A stretch of DNA of 64,000 bases from positions 62,001 to 126,000 of the forward strand of contig JADKIY010000002.1 of assembly GCA_016722575.1 (NCBI GenBank), given 5' to 3'. Positions 1 through 7,489 of this stretch are shown here, in pieces (position 1 is the first letter of the stretch; each line of letters opens with the position of its first letter). The stretch is from Elusimicrobiota bacterium. GTDB lineage: Bacteria > Elusimicrobiota > Elusimicrobia > FEN-1173. Both the position numbers and the translations under genes were made by a program. The notes under the pieces were generated by a model that was given only the letters and a program-made list of their open reading frames with translations, was not told the DNA's origin and searched no databases.

Positions 1-68
1 CGAAGCAGGGCCTTGAACAGCCGAGCCAATTCTTTCCCGGTCTTGTCAACGATGTACTGGGCGCACAT
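1..68 (-). CDS. SRAP/YedK-like (HMCES family) protein, 5' end only
   Basis: Only the first 22 codons lie inside the window and the gene runs off the left edge. The visible N-terminus begins Met-Cys and reads MCAQYIVDKTGKELARLF. SRAP proteins (YedK, HMCES) start with Met-Cys-Gly-Arg-Tyr, and after Met removal the Cys2 forms the covalent link to abasic sites in single-stranded DNA; an ELA..F helix follows shortly after. The Cys and the general pattern match, but Gly-Arg is Ala-Gln here. The gene is divergent from a putative error-prone polymerase cassette, and SRAP genes are often SOS-associated, which supports the reading. With so few residues visible the call is tentative. Confidence 0.45.
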   Translation of the reverse strand, partial: MCAQYIVDKTGKELARLFKALL

Positions 69-403
69 GGGGAGGCATTGGCTCCTTGGACTGTCCTGAC
101 GACGGAAGGATAGCCCGTTCCCGGGGGGCCGTCAAGGACGGGACCGGTCTTTCCGCGGACACAGCGTGGACGGGCCGGTTCGACGAAAAACAGCGTGCTG
201 TGATTTTTTGACGGGCCGAGCGGGGGGTCTCTCTCGCCCCCCGCAACGCCCTCCTTGCCGCCCGGGCGCCCTCCCGTGGCGCGGTTGTTTTCGAGGGAGT
301 GGAAAGTCCCTCGCCCAAGAGACGCTGACTGTCCATGGCGACGTCGAACGGCCGCTTGATTTGCATGCTATACATATGTATAGTATTAAAAATCGAGGGC
401 CCC
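69..403. other. Divergent intergenic region between SRAP-like gene and polymerase cassette
   Basis: About 335 bases with no convincing gene. The open frames here are GC-rich shadows on both strands without ribosome binding sites. An AT-rich patch near 360-392, in an otherwise GC-rich region, holds the perfect palindrome at 368-383. A GAGGG element at about 394-399 precedes the ATG at 404 and is the likely ribosome binding site. Confidence 0.6.
368..383. promoter_or_regulatory. 16-bp perfect palindrome, candidate LexA-type operator
   Basis: CTATACATATGTATAG is a perfect palindrome ending 20 bases before the ATG of the first cassette gene. It has the same length and the same CT...AG outline with an ATAT core as the proteobacterial LexA box CTGTATATATATACAG, and differs from it at four positions. 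It sits in the only AT-rich stretch of the intergenic region, so it probably overlaps the promoter. The LexA specificity of this organism is unknown, so assignment to LexA is inference. Confidence 0.5.
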
Positions 404-976
404 ATGGTCGCCACGCTTCAACTCTCACAGTATTTGGACTTGCCGAACCCCGTTCCCGGCTGCAACCCGGGGATCCACATTCTGCGGGGCCCGCGTATTC
501 TCCCCGCCTGGACTCTTCACGAGCTCTCCCCCCACCTGGCTCGGGGAGCCCGGGTGGCCTGGATCGACGCGGGAAACCGTTTTGACGCCTACGGCCTGGC
601 CAAGGCGGCTCTGTCGCTGGGGGTGGATCCGCGGCGAATCCTGGAGAGGGTTCAATTGGCCCGGCCCTTCAACGCCTTTCAATTGGTCACCATGTTGGCC
701 CGGAAGATCCAGCCTCTTGGGTTGCCGGTGGTGCTCTCGGACGCCCTGGGGCTCTTTAACGACGATGAACTGCCCCTGGAAGAAGCCCGACGGGCATTCC
801 AATCCTTTCTGGAGTGTCTGCCCGGAACGGGGCTGCCCCTCCTGTGCCTCCTGCCCGAACACCGCGTTCCCCAAGGCCGTGATTTTTTCACCGCGGAATT
901 CCTGACGCGGGGCAAAGACGTGCTGACGCTGGAACCCGCCGCCGAGGGGTTTCGGATCGCGCGAAGGGACCTCTGA
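404..976 (+). CDS. RecA-fold ImuA/SulA-like protein lacking Walker A, first gene of polymerase cassette
   Basis: A protein of about 190 aa. The part ARVAWIDAGNRFDAYGLA followed by A..LGVDP...L......ARPFNAFQL resembles the strand-helix core after the Walker A loop of RecA/RadA proteins (V.YIDTE..F...R, then R..N..Q). The stretch where a GxxGxGKT loop would be expected (about residues 25-45) has none, so ATP binding is unlikely. ImuA and SulA, the LexA-controlled partners of translesion polymerases and of cell division, are also RecA-like proteins with degenerate ATP sites. I chose ATG 404 because a GAGGG element precedes it; an upstream ATG at 335 would put the coding sequence across the palindrome. 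The stop overlaps the next start (TGATG), so the genes are translationally coupled. Confidence 0.55.
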   Translation: MVATLQLSQYLDLPNPVPGCNPGIHILRGPRILPAWTLHELSPHLARGARVAWIDAGNRFDAYGLAKAALSLGVDPRRILERVQLARPFNAFQLVTMLARKIQPLGLPVVLSDALGLFNDDELPLEEARRAFQSFLECLPGTGLPLLCLLPEHRVPQGRDFFTAEFLTRGKDVLTLEPAAEGFRIARRDL

Positions 977-1257
977 TGGGCCGAACGCTCCCCACCCAGG
1001 TTCAGGCCCAGAAAGACGAGCGGGAGGAGTGGAAGCTCTTCCGCCGGGCCCTTCGCAAGGAGGATCAGGAGGCCTTCGACGCCCTATGGCGCCTGGCCCG
1101 TTACCACGCAGCCCCCGTGGCCATGGGAAGTCAGGCCGTGCCCCTCTTCGGCATCCTGATGGCCATGCTGGTGGGCTTGACCCGGCGGGTCATGGATCTG
1201 GAAGCCCGGCTTCCCGGACCGCCCCCCCATGAGCCGCCTCCCCGGCTGGATCTTTGA
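976..1257 (+). CDS. Small hypothetical protein between ImuA-like protein and polymerase
   Basis: A 93-aa protein without a domain I recognise. It has a charged, helical N-terminus (residues 8-40, with EEWKLFRRALRKEDQEAF), a hydrophobic helix near residues 55-72 (GILMAMLVGLTRRVM) and a proline-rich tail. It starts inside the stop codon of the upstream gene and overlaps the polymerase start by 29 bases, so it is firmly part of this operon. The size and position suggest an accessory subunit or adaptor for the polymerase, perhaps in the role a beta-clamp-binding or ImuB-like partner would play. This is inference from context only. Confidence 0.6.
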   Translation: MGRTLPTQVQAQKDEREEWKLFRRALRKEDQEAFDALWRLARYHAAPVAMGSQAVPLFGILMAMLVGLTRRVMDLEARLPGPPPHEPPPRLDL

Positions 1258-3607
1258 CGCCTACCCCGAAGGGACCGGCGTGCGCCTCTGGGTCATCACG
1301 CCCGAGGGGCGGCACGCGTCTTTTTTCGACGACTGGCGGCCGACCTTCTGCGTGGACGGCGACCCCGGGAGCGTCGACACCGCCCGTCGGGTTCTAACCA
1401 AGGCGGGCGTTCCCCTCGAGACGGTTTGGCGGGAAAAGACCGACCTCTACACCGAGCGGACGCGCCGGGTGATGGAGGCCCGGGTGCCGGCCGGCGTCCA
1501 CGGCCGCGTGGTCAAAACCCTACGGAACCTTCGGGTGCCCCTTTTCAACGCCGACATTCCCCCCATCCAGCACTACCACTACGAACGGGGCCATTTTCCC
1601 CTGGCCCGGGGCGAGTTTGAAGCGACGGGCGACCGCCTGGTGAATTTTCATCTGCGGGACGACCCCTGGGCCGTGGATTACGCTCTCCCGCCCCTCACCA
1701 CCCTGCACCTGAGCCTCGCGGGCTCCGAGGTGGCGGGCGCCCTGGACCCCAACCATCGCGCCCTGGGGAGCCTCCGGCTCCTTTACGAGAGCAACGCCTA
1801 CGAGCTGGAGGGCTCCACCGAGGACCAATTCGAATCCCTGGAGCGGCGCCTCAGGGAGTGGGACCCCGACGTGATCACCTCCGACTGGGGCGACAGCTTT
1901 TTGCTGCCCCGGCTGATCGAGCAATCGGCCGGACGCGGACGCCCGCTTCCCTTTTCCCGGGACCCCCGGCGGACCCACGCCGGGCGCGGGTCCCGGAGTT
2001 TCATGACCTACGGCCGCACCGTTTATCAAACGGGGTCCGTGACGCTGTTCGGCCGCTGCCATTTCGATCTAAAGAACAGCTTTTATTTCAAGGAATGCGG
2101 ATTCGACGGCCTTTTTGAAATCGCGCGCATCGCCAAAATCCCCCTTCAGCGGGCCGCCCGGAGCACCATCGGCACCTCCCTCTCCTCCATGCAACTGCAC
2201 CGGGCCCACGAACGGAATCTCCTGATCCCCATCGAAAAACAGCAGGCCGAGGACTTCCGCCCCGCCACGGAACTGGTGGTGGCGGACAAGGGCGGGCTGG
2301 TCTACGAAGCCCCGGCGGGGTGGTACGACCACGTGGTGGAATACGATTTCGTCTCCATGTACCCGACCCTGATGGTTCAACACAACATCTCCCCCGAAAC
2401 CGTCAACTGCGCGTGCTGTGCGGGAACCGAGAGTTCCGGCGCTCCGGAACCATTGAAACCGGATCGACCCGCCGCCGCGCCCGTGGATCGTCCGGAATGG
2501 GGCGGCGCCGTTCCGGAAATCGGCCACCACCTGTGCCGTCGGCGACGCGGCCTCGTGCCGGAAGTCCTGGCGCCCATCCTGGAAAAACGTTCCCGCTACA
2601 AAGTTCTGGCCAAAAGCGATTCTCCGAATCGTCGGATTTACAAAAACCGGGCCAACGCCCACAAATGGGTGCTGGTCTGTTGTTTCGGTTACCTGGGGTT
2701 CAAGAACGCGCGGTTCGGGAAGATCGAGTCCCACGAATGCGTCACGGCCTGGGGGCGGGAGATCCTCCTGCGGGCCAAGGAATCCGTGGAGCGGCGCGGG
2801 TATCGGGTGCTTCACGGCATCGTGGACTCGCTCTGGATCGTCGGTCATCCCGGCATGGATTACGAGGCCCTCCGCCGGGACATCGAACGGGAATCCCAGT
2901 GCCCGGTGGGGTTGGAAGGGGTCTATAAATGGATCCGCTTTTGCCCCTCCAAAACGGACCCGCTCGCGGGCGTGCCCGCCCGGTATTTCGGGGCGTTCAC
3001 CAACGGCGAGTTGAAAGTCCGCGGCCTGGCCCTGCGCCGGCGGGACACGCCGGGCCTGCTGAAGGAGATGCAGGAGGGCTTGCTTCAGCGTTTGGCCCGG
3101 GCCTCCAACGTTGAGGAATGCCGCGGGAGCCTGCCGGCCCTGCGGGAAACGGCCGACGAATATCGCTACCGCCTGAAAGAGGGCCGGGTCACCCCGCCGG
3201 AGCTGGCCGTGACGTTCCACCTGTCCAAAGACCCCGCCCACTACGTGCACGACACGCTGTCCACCCTCGCGGCCAAGCAACTGGCGGCCTCGGGCGTCCC
3301 CCTGCACGCCGGGGAATCCGTGAAATACGTCATCCGCGCGGCCGGGGATCGCCTAAAAGAGGGCCGTTCGGTCCCCTTGGCCTTTCTCCACGAGGGGTTC
3401 GACTACGACGTGCAAAAATACGTGGAGAAATTGGCGGAGGCGGCGGAGGAAATCCTGGGCGGTCTGGACCCGGGCGGAGCGCCCTGGGGAAAAACAGAGG
3501 AGGCCGCCCCGGCAAAGAAATCGTTTCCCGGAGGCCGGCGAAAATGTAAATTACCCGTCGCCGAGCTTTTCACCCTTAAAAATGAAACGGAAAGGAACGT
3601 GCCATGA
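1229..3607 (+). CDS. Family B DNA polymerase with degenerate exonuclease motifs
   Basis: A 792-aa family B polymerase. Motif A is YDFVSMYPTL (Asp near residue 373, DxxSLYP type). Motif B is the NRANAHKWVL...FGYLG helix near 475-490. Motif C is HGIVDS (Asp 533) where DTD is usual: the metal-binding second Asp is kept and the first is replaced by Ile. The palm continues with the expected PARYFGAF....LKVRGLALRRRDTP segment. A Cys/His pattern CACC...HHLCRR lies after motif A, as in other prokaryotic family B enzymes. In the exonuclease half the usual DxE of motif I is absent (PPLTTLHLSL near 155-165) and motif II reads SDWGDSF instead of containing the N-x3-F/Y-D pattern. Proofreading is therefore probably lost. 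The cassette context suggests a translesion or damage-inducible role. Confidence 0.88.
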   Translation: MSRLPGWIFDAYPEGTGVRLWVITPEGRHASFFDDWRPTFCVDGDPGSVDTARRVLTKAGVPLETVWREKTDLYTERTRRVMEARVPAGVHGRVVKTLRNLRVPLFNADIPPIQHYHYERGHFPLARGEFEATGDRLVNFHLRDDPWAVDYALPPLTTLHLSLAGSEVAGALDPNHRALGSLRLLYESNAYELEGSTEDQFESLERRLREWDPDVITSDWGDSFLLPRLIEQSAGRGRPLPFSRDPRRTHAGRGSRSFMTYGRTVYQTGSVTLFGRCHFDLKNSFYFKECGFDGLFEIARIAKIPLQRAARSTIGTSLSSMQLHRAHERNLLIPIEKQQAEDFRPATELVVADKGGLVYEAPAGWYDHVVEYDFVSMYPTLMVQHNISPETVNCACCAGTESSGAPEPLKPDRPAAAPVDRPEWGGAVPEIGHHLCRRRRGLVPEVLAPILEKRSRYKVLAKSDSPNRRIYKNRANAHKWVLVCCFGYLGFKNARFGKIESHECVTAWGREILLRAKESVERRGYRVLHGIVDSLWIVGHPGMDYEALRRDIERESQCPVGLEGVYKWIRFCPSKTDPLAGVPARYFGAFTNGELKVRGLALRRRDTPGLLKEMQEGLLQRLARASNVEECRGSLPALRETADEYRYRLKEGRVTPPELAVTFHLSKDPAHYVHDTLSTLAAKQLAASGVPLHAGESVKYVIRAAGDRLKEGRSVPLAFLHEGFDYDVQKYVEKLAEAAEEILGGLDPGGAPWGKTEEAAPAKKSFPGGRRKCKLPVAELFTLKNETERNVP

Positions 3608-3951
3608 TCACCACCGCATCGGGATTGCAATACGAGGACACCGTGACCGGGACGGGAGCCGTCGCCCAGTCCGGCAAGCGCGTCGTCGTTCATTACACCG
3701 GATGGCTCTACGCCAACGGAAAAAAAGGCGCCAAATTCGATTCCAGCAAGGACCGCAACGACCCCTTTGATTTCAACCTGGGCGCCGGCGAAGTGATCCG
3801 CGGCTGGGACGAAGGGGTGGCGGGCATGAAGGTGGGCGGGAAGCGGACGCTCGTCATTCCCGCGGCCTTGGGCTACGGCTCGCGCGGGGCCGGGGGCGCC
3901 ATTCCGCCCAACGCCACGCTTCTCTTCGACGTCGAATTGCTGGGGGTCTAA
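3604..3951 (+). CDS. FKBP-type peptidyl-prolyl cis-trans isomerase
   Basis: A 115-aa single-domain FKBP. It shows the family core: VVVHYTGWL near residue 27, FDSSKDR, a GEVIRGWDEGVAGMKVGGKR active-site segment near 61-80, LVIPAALGYGSRG, and IPPNATLLFDVELL at the end. No signal peptide is present, so it should be a cytoplasmic folding catalyst. Its ATG overlaps the polymerase stop (ATGA), so it is co-transcribed with the putative SOS cassette. That is an unusual partner, and the isomerase may simply be the operon's last gene. A convergent gene follows after 81 bases. Confidence 0.93.
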   Translation: MITTASGLQYEDTVTGTGAVAQSGKRVVVHYTGWLYANGKKGAKFDSSKDRNDPFDFNLGAGEVIRGWDEGVAGMKVGGKRTLVIPAALGYGSRGAGGAIPPNATLLFDVELLGV

Positions 3952-4032
3952 CCCCTTCGTCGATCGGCGGTCGTTTTGGGGAATTGACCGACAACGCGCG
4001 GGCCGGACGGTCCGCGTGTGAACGGCGTGTTG

Positions 4033-4767
4033 TTAATCGCCGCGAAAGAATCGAAGGATTTCCAGCGCCGCCAGGGCTCCCAGACCGCCCAGGGACAACC
4101 GATACAGGGTCCACCAGCCGGGCGCGCCGGCTTTAAGAATCTCGAGGTTTTCCACAAAGAGCACTTCGCAGGCGCCGTTGCCCGTGTCCGACCGGATCAA
4201 GCTGGAGGCGCGCCAAAATTCCGGATGGGCGGCGTCCTGGTAAGCCACCAACCGACCCCGAAGGCGAATTTGGTCCCCCACCCGGACGCGGGCGATGGTT
4301 TGGCGAATGGCGTCGCTTTGGGTGATCAGGTGGTTGTTGGACACCTGGGACGCCGTTGCTCGAACCCCGTCGGGGTAACGCCAATTGCAGGTCCAGGGTC
4401 CGTTCCAAAACTTCACCCGGTGAAAATCCTCCGTGGCCACGTTGTCCCCCCAAATCACGCAGACGTCCTTGGTGTCGAGAGAGTCTTTGGTGTGATAAAT
4501 ATCCGCCAACCCGCCGATGTCGTTGTGGCTGACCACCAGTCCCGCCAGATCGTAGGTCGCCAAGGGTTTGACGTTGTAGGGCCGTCCCCGATAACTGAAG
4601 GCGAAGGGGGTGGGTTCCGTGGGGGTTTGGAGAGGTTCCCGTCGAAGTTCCGGGCGAATCGAGGTCAGCGGTACGGGCAGGGCTTTCTGATGCCAGGATA
4701 AAATGCAAAGGGCGCTCATCGCCCCCCATGCGAAATTCAAAAAGCGCCGCGTCCCGGTGCTGGCCAA
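4033..4767 (-). CDS. Hypothetical membrane-anchored protein with OB-like soluble region
   Basis: A 244-aa protein. TTG 4767 is the likely start because GGAGG lies 8-9 bases upstream. A hydrophobic segment at about residues 8-25 looks like a signal anchor, and a second near 215-238 (WWTLYRLSLGGLGALAALEIL) would span the membrane, leaving about 190 residues outside. The soluble part has YRGRPYNVKPLATYDLAGLVVSHND and later VGDQIRLRGRLVAYQD, which has the beta-strand spacing of an OB-like fold. CVIWGDN, FWNGPWTCNWRYPD and a SNNHLI motif lie between. I do not recognise a named family. It lies immediately downstream of the tRNA-Asp terminator, so it would have been the next gene after tRNA-Asp before the island inserted. 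Confidence 0.7.
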   Translation of the reverse strand: MASTGTRRFLNFAWGAMSALCILSWHQKALPVPLTSIRPELRREPLQTPTEPTPFAFSYRGRPYNVKPLATYDLAGLVVSHNDIGGLADIYHTKDSLDTKDVCVIWGDNVATEDFHRVKFWNGPWTCNWRYPDGVRATASQVSNNHLITQSDAIRQTIARVRVGDQIRLRGRLVAYQDAAHPEFWRASSLIRSDTGNGACEVLFVENLEILKAGAPGWWTLYRLSLGGLGALAALEILRFFRGD

Positions 4768-4772
4768 TCGGT

Positions 4773-4810
4773 CCTCCTAAAAAACAAAACCCACGCAGGG
4801 GGCGTGGGCT
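4773..4810 (-). terminator. Intrinsic terminator of tRNA-Asp, separated from its gene by the island
   Basis: On the minus strand the stem CCCACGC / GCGTGGG with a 5-base loop is followed by a run of T (TTTTGTTTTTT). Reading from the tRNA side, the sequence just upstream of the hairpin is the tRNA-Asp 3' end CCCCGCCA followed by TTTTT, so this is the ordinary tRNA-plus-terminator arrangement. Today 20.9 kb separates it from the tRNA-Asp body at 25681-25758. No complete minus-strand gene lies between the hairpin and the repeat at 4820. Confidence 0.85.
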
Positions 4811-4819
4811 TTGGAAGAA

Positions 4820-4831
4820 AAATGGCGGGGT
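4820..4831 (+). repeat. attL-side copy of the tRNA-Asp 3' end
   Basis: AAATGGCGGGGT is identical to 25678-25689, where it is the 3' end of tRNA-Asp including the encoded CCA (read on the minus strand). The match stops after 12 bases; the next base is T here and C in the tRNA. An inverted third copy lies at 23811-23822. Confidence 0.8.
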
Positions 4832-5676
4832 TTACGTTGGGCCGCCGATTGTGATCCCGCTTTCCTTCCCAAACCTTTCCCACAACTATTGGGAAAACTA
4901 TGACCTGACCGGGGAATACCACGTGAAGCGGCTGGAGGCGGCCCCTCCTTCGTAGACGGGTTTGAGGTTACCCGCGGACTCTGACCGAGCCGTGGGAGGC
5001 GAGGAAATGCCTGGAGGGGCCACCCCGCAAGGCCGCCCTACCTTTTTCCTTCTCATCCTCTTTTTGACCGTCGACCGCTATCGCGGCGCTACGCGGGGCC
5101 ACTCTATTTATCCTCCACGGTGTAGAGAGACAGAGACGCATTGGACATTGACCTTGGCGCGGCGGCCGACCTCTCGGGATCGAAAACCAGAGCCGCCCAT
5201 TGTCGCCCTCGAAAAACCCAAACCCGCCCCCGCTGAAAAGACCGCTCCGGTCGGGACGCTTCCGGGGAGAAAACCCGAACGTCGTCCGCCCCCTTGGTCG
5301 CTCTGGCCCCGACGACGAACCCGGGGGGGTGCCCGCCCCCGCGCGGCTGGACGCGCACACCCGGTAATCTGTTCCAAACCGGCTCCGGTTGATTCGCTTC
5401 CCCCGGAAAACCCCCTGACGCTGACTGCTTCGGTTGGGTCGTTTCACCCCAGGGCGCTCGCCGCGCGGCGGAGAAACGCCGCCGCACTGGCTCGCTCGGT
5501 CGCCCCGGCGATTGTATCGTTGTCCACTCCGCTGGGAACAAAACCCCCGCTTCGGAGTGAAGTCCGCGGCCCCGCACTCGGGCTCGGTTGTTGCCGCAAA
5601 CAGGCATTTGCTGGTGGACAGGTCGCCCGGCGCGGGGCCACTCCACACTGGTGAGGGGAACGCTGTCCGCTCCGGG
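4820..5676 (+). repeat. Element terminal repeat A, left copy (~857 bp)
   Basis: This stretch matches 22956-23822 in inverted orientation, with scattered substitutions and small indels (roughly 90% or a little more by eye). The indels do not respect any reading frame, so most of it is not protein-coding. The exception may be the first ~135 bases, where both copies keep one open frame ending at the same TAG (4953-4955), in continuation of the recombinase frame across the att core. I see no tRNA, IS or known RNA family in the rest. It probably holds attachment-arm or element-maintenance sequence. Confidence 0.85.
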
Positions 5677-5681
5677 TATGC

Positions 5682-6828
5682 TGCTCCCCATTAAGGCCGG
5701 GGTCCTGCTAAGAGAGTAAAATGGGGCTGAGACCCGAACCGAGGAGACTCAGCCATGAAACGAAGAGAATGGGAACCGAAAAGAAAGCCATGATCGTCTC
5801 CAAGGACTACGCGGTAAAGCCATCGCGGACCTGTGTAGCGAACACCAAATCAGCCAGGCCCAGTATTACCAGTGGCGTGACCACTTTTTGGCCAATACCG
5901 ACCGCATCTTTGACAAACACCCCGACAAGAAACAGTTTCGACTCCAGGAGGAGAACGCCCGGCTCAAGCACATGATCGGGGAGCTCACGATGGAGTTAAA
6001 AAAAACAGAAATCGAGCTCAAGGAGCTCGGCTTTGAGGCGGCCGTCCTGTTCCGTCACCCAGCGCAACCAGGACATCGTTAAAAAGATCAAGAACCTGAA
6101 ATCGGATCACCCCTTCTGGGGATACCGGCGGATCTGGGCCCGGCTCAAATACGATGAGCACATGAACATCAACAAAAAGCGCGTCCTGCGTTTGATGCGT
6201 CGCCATGACCTCTTGGTGAAGCCCAACCTGCGCCTTTAAAGCCAAGAGGACGTCGTCGAGGAGCAAGCCCGTCGCCGTCCGCCCCAACGAATGGTGGGGC
6301 ATCGATATGACCAAGGTCCTGATCCAACCCTACGGCTGGATCTACGTCGTCTTGGTGTTGGACTGGTATACCAAGACGATCGTGGGTTATTACGCCGGAC
6401 CCCAGGCCAAACCCAGCACTGGTTGATGGCGCTAAACATGGCGGTCAATCGGCGGTTCCCCAATGGGAGTCGCGGTCAGGACGTCAAGCTCATGAGCGAC
6501 AATGGCTGCCAGCCCACGTCCTTGGGTTTCCAGAAGGCCTGCAACGCCTTGGGGATTACCCAGGCGTTCACCAGCTACAACAACCCCAAGGGCAACGTTG
6601 ACACCGAGCGGGTCAATCGGACCCTGAAAGAAGAGCTCGTTTGGCTCCGCGAGTGGGACAGCCCGTTTGTCTCTTGTCAAAGAACTACAGAACTGGATCG
6701 AAATCGATTACAACCAGCGGCACCGGCACTTGACCCTCGGCCACCGAACACCGGCCGAGTTTGAGGCCCTTGCCATCAACCAACCAGCCCCGGCACTCTC
6801 TTAGGAACCCCTTGACTAATGGGGAGCA
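5682..6828 (+). mobile_element. IS3-family insertion sequence, decayed
   Basis: A 1,147-bp element with imperfect terminal inverted repeats: TGCTCCCCATTA at the left outer end and its complement TAATGGGGAGCA at 6817-6828, followed inward by the related blocks GGGGT and CTAAGAGAGT (spaced slightly differently). The interior encodes IS3-type OrfA and OrfB fragments. No matching target duplication flanks it. It inserted at the inner end of repeat A, and its right end supplies the last codons of the neighbouring minus-strand gene. Confidence 0.85.
5755..6803 (+). pseudogene. IS3-family transposase (orfA/orfB), frameshifted
   Basis: Several frames together give an IS3-type transposase. OrfA-like: AIADLCSEHQISQAQYYQW (helix-turn-helix) then a leucine-zipper-like part QEENARLKHMIGELTMEL (about 5820-6020). 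OrfB-like: HPFWGYRRIWARLKY, LRLMRRHDLLVKPN, then the DDE core with WWGIDMTKVLI, VLVLDWYTKTIVGYY, MSDNGCQPTS and NPKGNVDTERVNRTLKEE, ending with NQRHRHLTLGHRTPAEFEAL. At least three frame changes and a stop codon near 6237 separate the pieces. The normal IS3 programmed frameshift accounts for only one of these, so the copy looks inactive unless the breaks are sequencing errors. Confidence 0.85.
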
Positions 6829-7460
6829 TTACATTTCTTTTTGAGAGGAACCGCCTCCTTGCCAAGGAAAACAATTCGGTTTTCCGGTGAATAAATACCG
6901 GGAAAAACAAAACCAAGCTGCAGCTTACCGGCTTTCAGCGACTCGAATTGTATCCCGCCGCCCTTACCAATCCTCATCCCCATCCTGGCCAATGATCCGA
7001 AAGCATCGAAAGATCGATCCCCAATTGTGACCACGTTACCGGACATCATGGAGTTCTTCATAAGGTAGGCGCTGAACTTCTCCGACTCTTCACCGGCCAG
7101 GAAATAATAAATCGCGCTGATCTTCTTGCCAGTTGGGGTTTTCATGACAATCTGACGAGCTGTAATCTCAAAGACAACTCCGGGCCGGTCAGCGGCCAGT
7201 TCCAAGACAGCCCCGGTTAAGGCCTTCCCTTTAAATTCCTTGTCGTCCTCCTTTCCCGTAAGAATGCGGCCGGTTCCAGCCTCTAAAAGTCCAACGGAAA
7301 ACCCGTCGAGTCTTGACGCCCCGTTACTCAATGTGGAGTAAAAAACCGCTGCAACAATAAATCCCACAAATCGTCTGGTAAACAATTTATCCTCCATTAG
7401 CTCAATTTTCTGCTTTCCAAAAATGGGCGCTCTTCTCAATGCATTCATGAACCTTTGCAA
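6816..7460 (-). CDS. Hypothetical protein with N-terminal membrane segment, C-terminus altered by the IS
   Basis: A 214-aa protein without a recognisable domain. A hydrophobic segment at about residues 30-47 (RFVGFIVAAVFYSTLSNGAS) looks like a signal peptide or anchor, so an internal ATG at about 7394 may be the true start. The rest is a beta-rich soluble region. The last five codons and the stop (CNAPH) are made of the IS right inverted repeat, so the original C-terminus has been cut off and replaced. It is the last gene of the minus-strand cargo group that starts at the toxin-like gene, and lies 29 bases after the ankyrin gene. Confidence 0.6.
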   Translation of the reverse strand: MQRFMNALRRAPIFGKQKIELMEDKLFTRRFVGFIVAAVFYSTLSNGASRLDGFSVGLLEAGTGRILTGKEDDKEFKGKALTGAVLELAADRPGVVFEITARQIVMKTPTGKKISAIYYFLAGEESEKFSAYLMKNSMMSGNVVTIGDRSFDAFGSLARMGMRIGKGGGIQFESLKAGKLQLGFVFPGIYSPENRIVFLGKEAVPLKKKCNAPH

Positions 7461-7489
7461 TATTCAGGAAAATCGAGCGAGCAGAGAAA

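Noticed and set aside
2069..3307. 412-aa open frame on the minus strand of the polymerase gene, and similar long antisense frames at 35734-37458 and 47466-49337
   Set aside because: Typical antisense frames of high-GC genes; composition is rich in His, Gly, Arg and Gln with no domain, while the opposite strand carries clear motifs.
3952..4032. Terminator between the convergent FKBP and hypothetical genes
   Set aside because: There is an imperfect GC-rich inverted repeat but no T run on either strand, so it is not listed as a feature.
4962..5694. Several 200-aa-class open frames in terminal repeat A (and 22933-23577 in A')
   Set aside because: A and A' differ by indels that shift every one of these frames, so none is conserved as protein.
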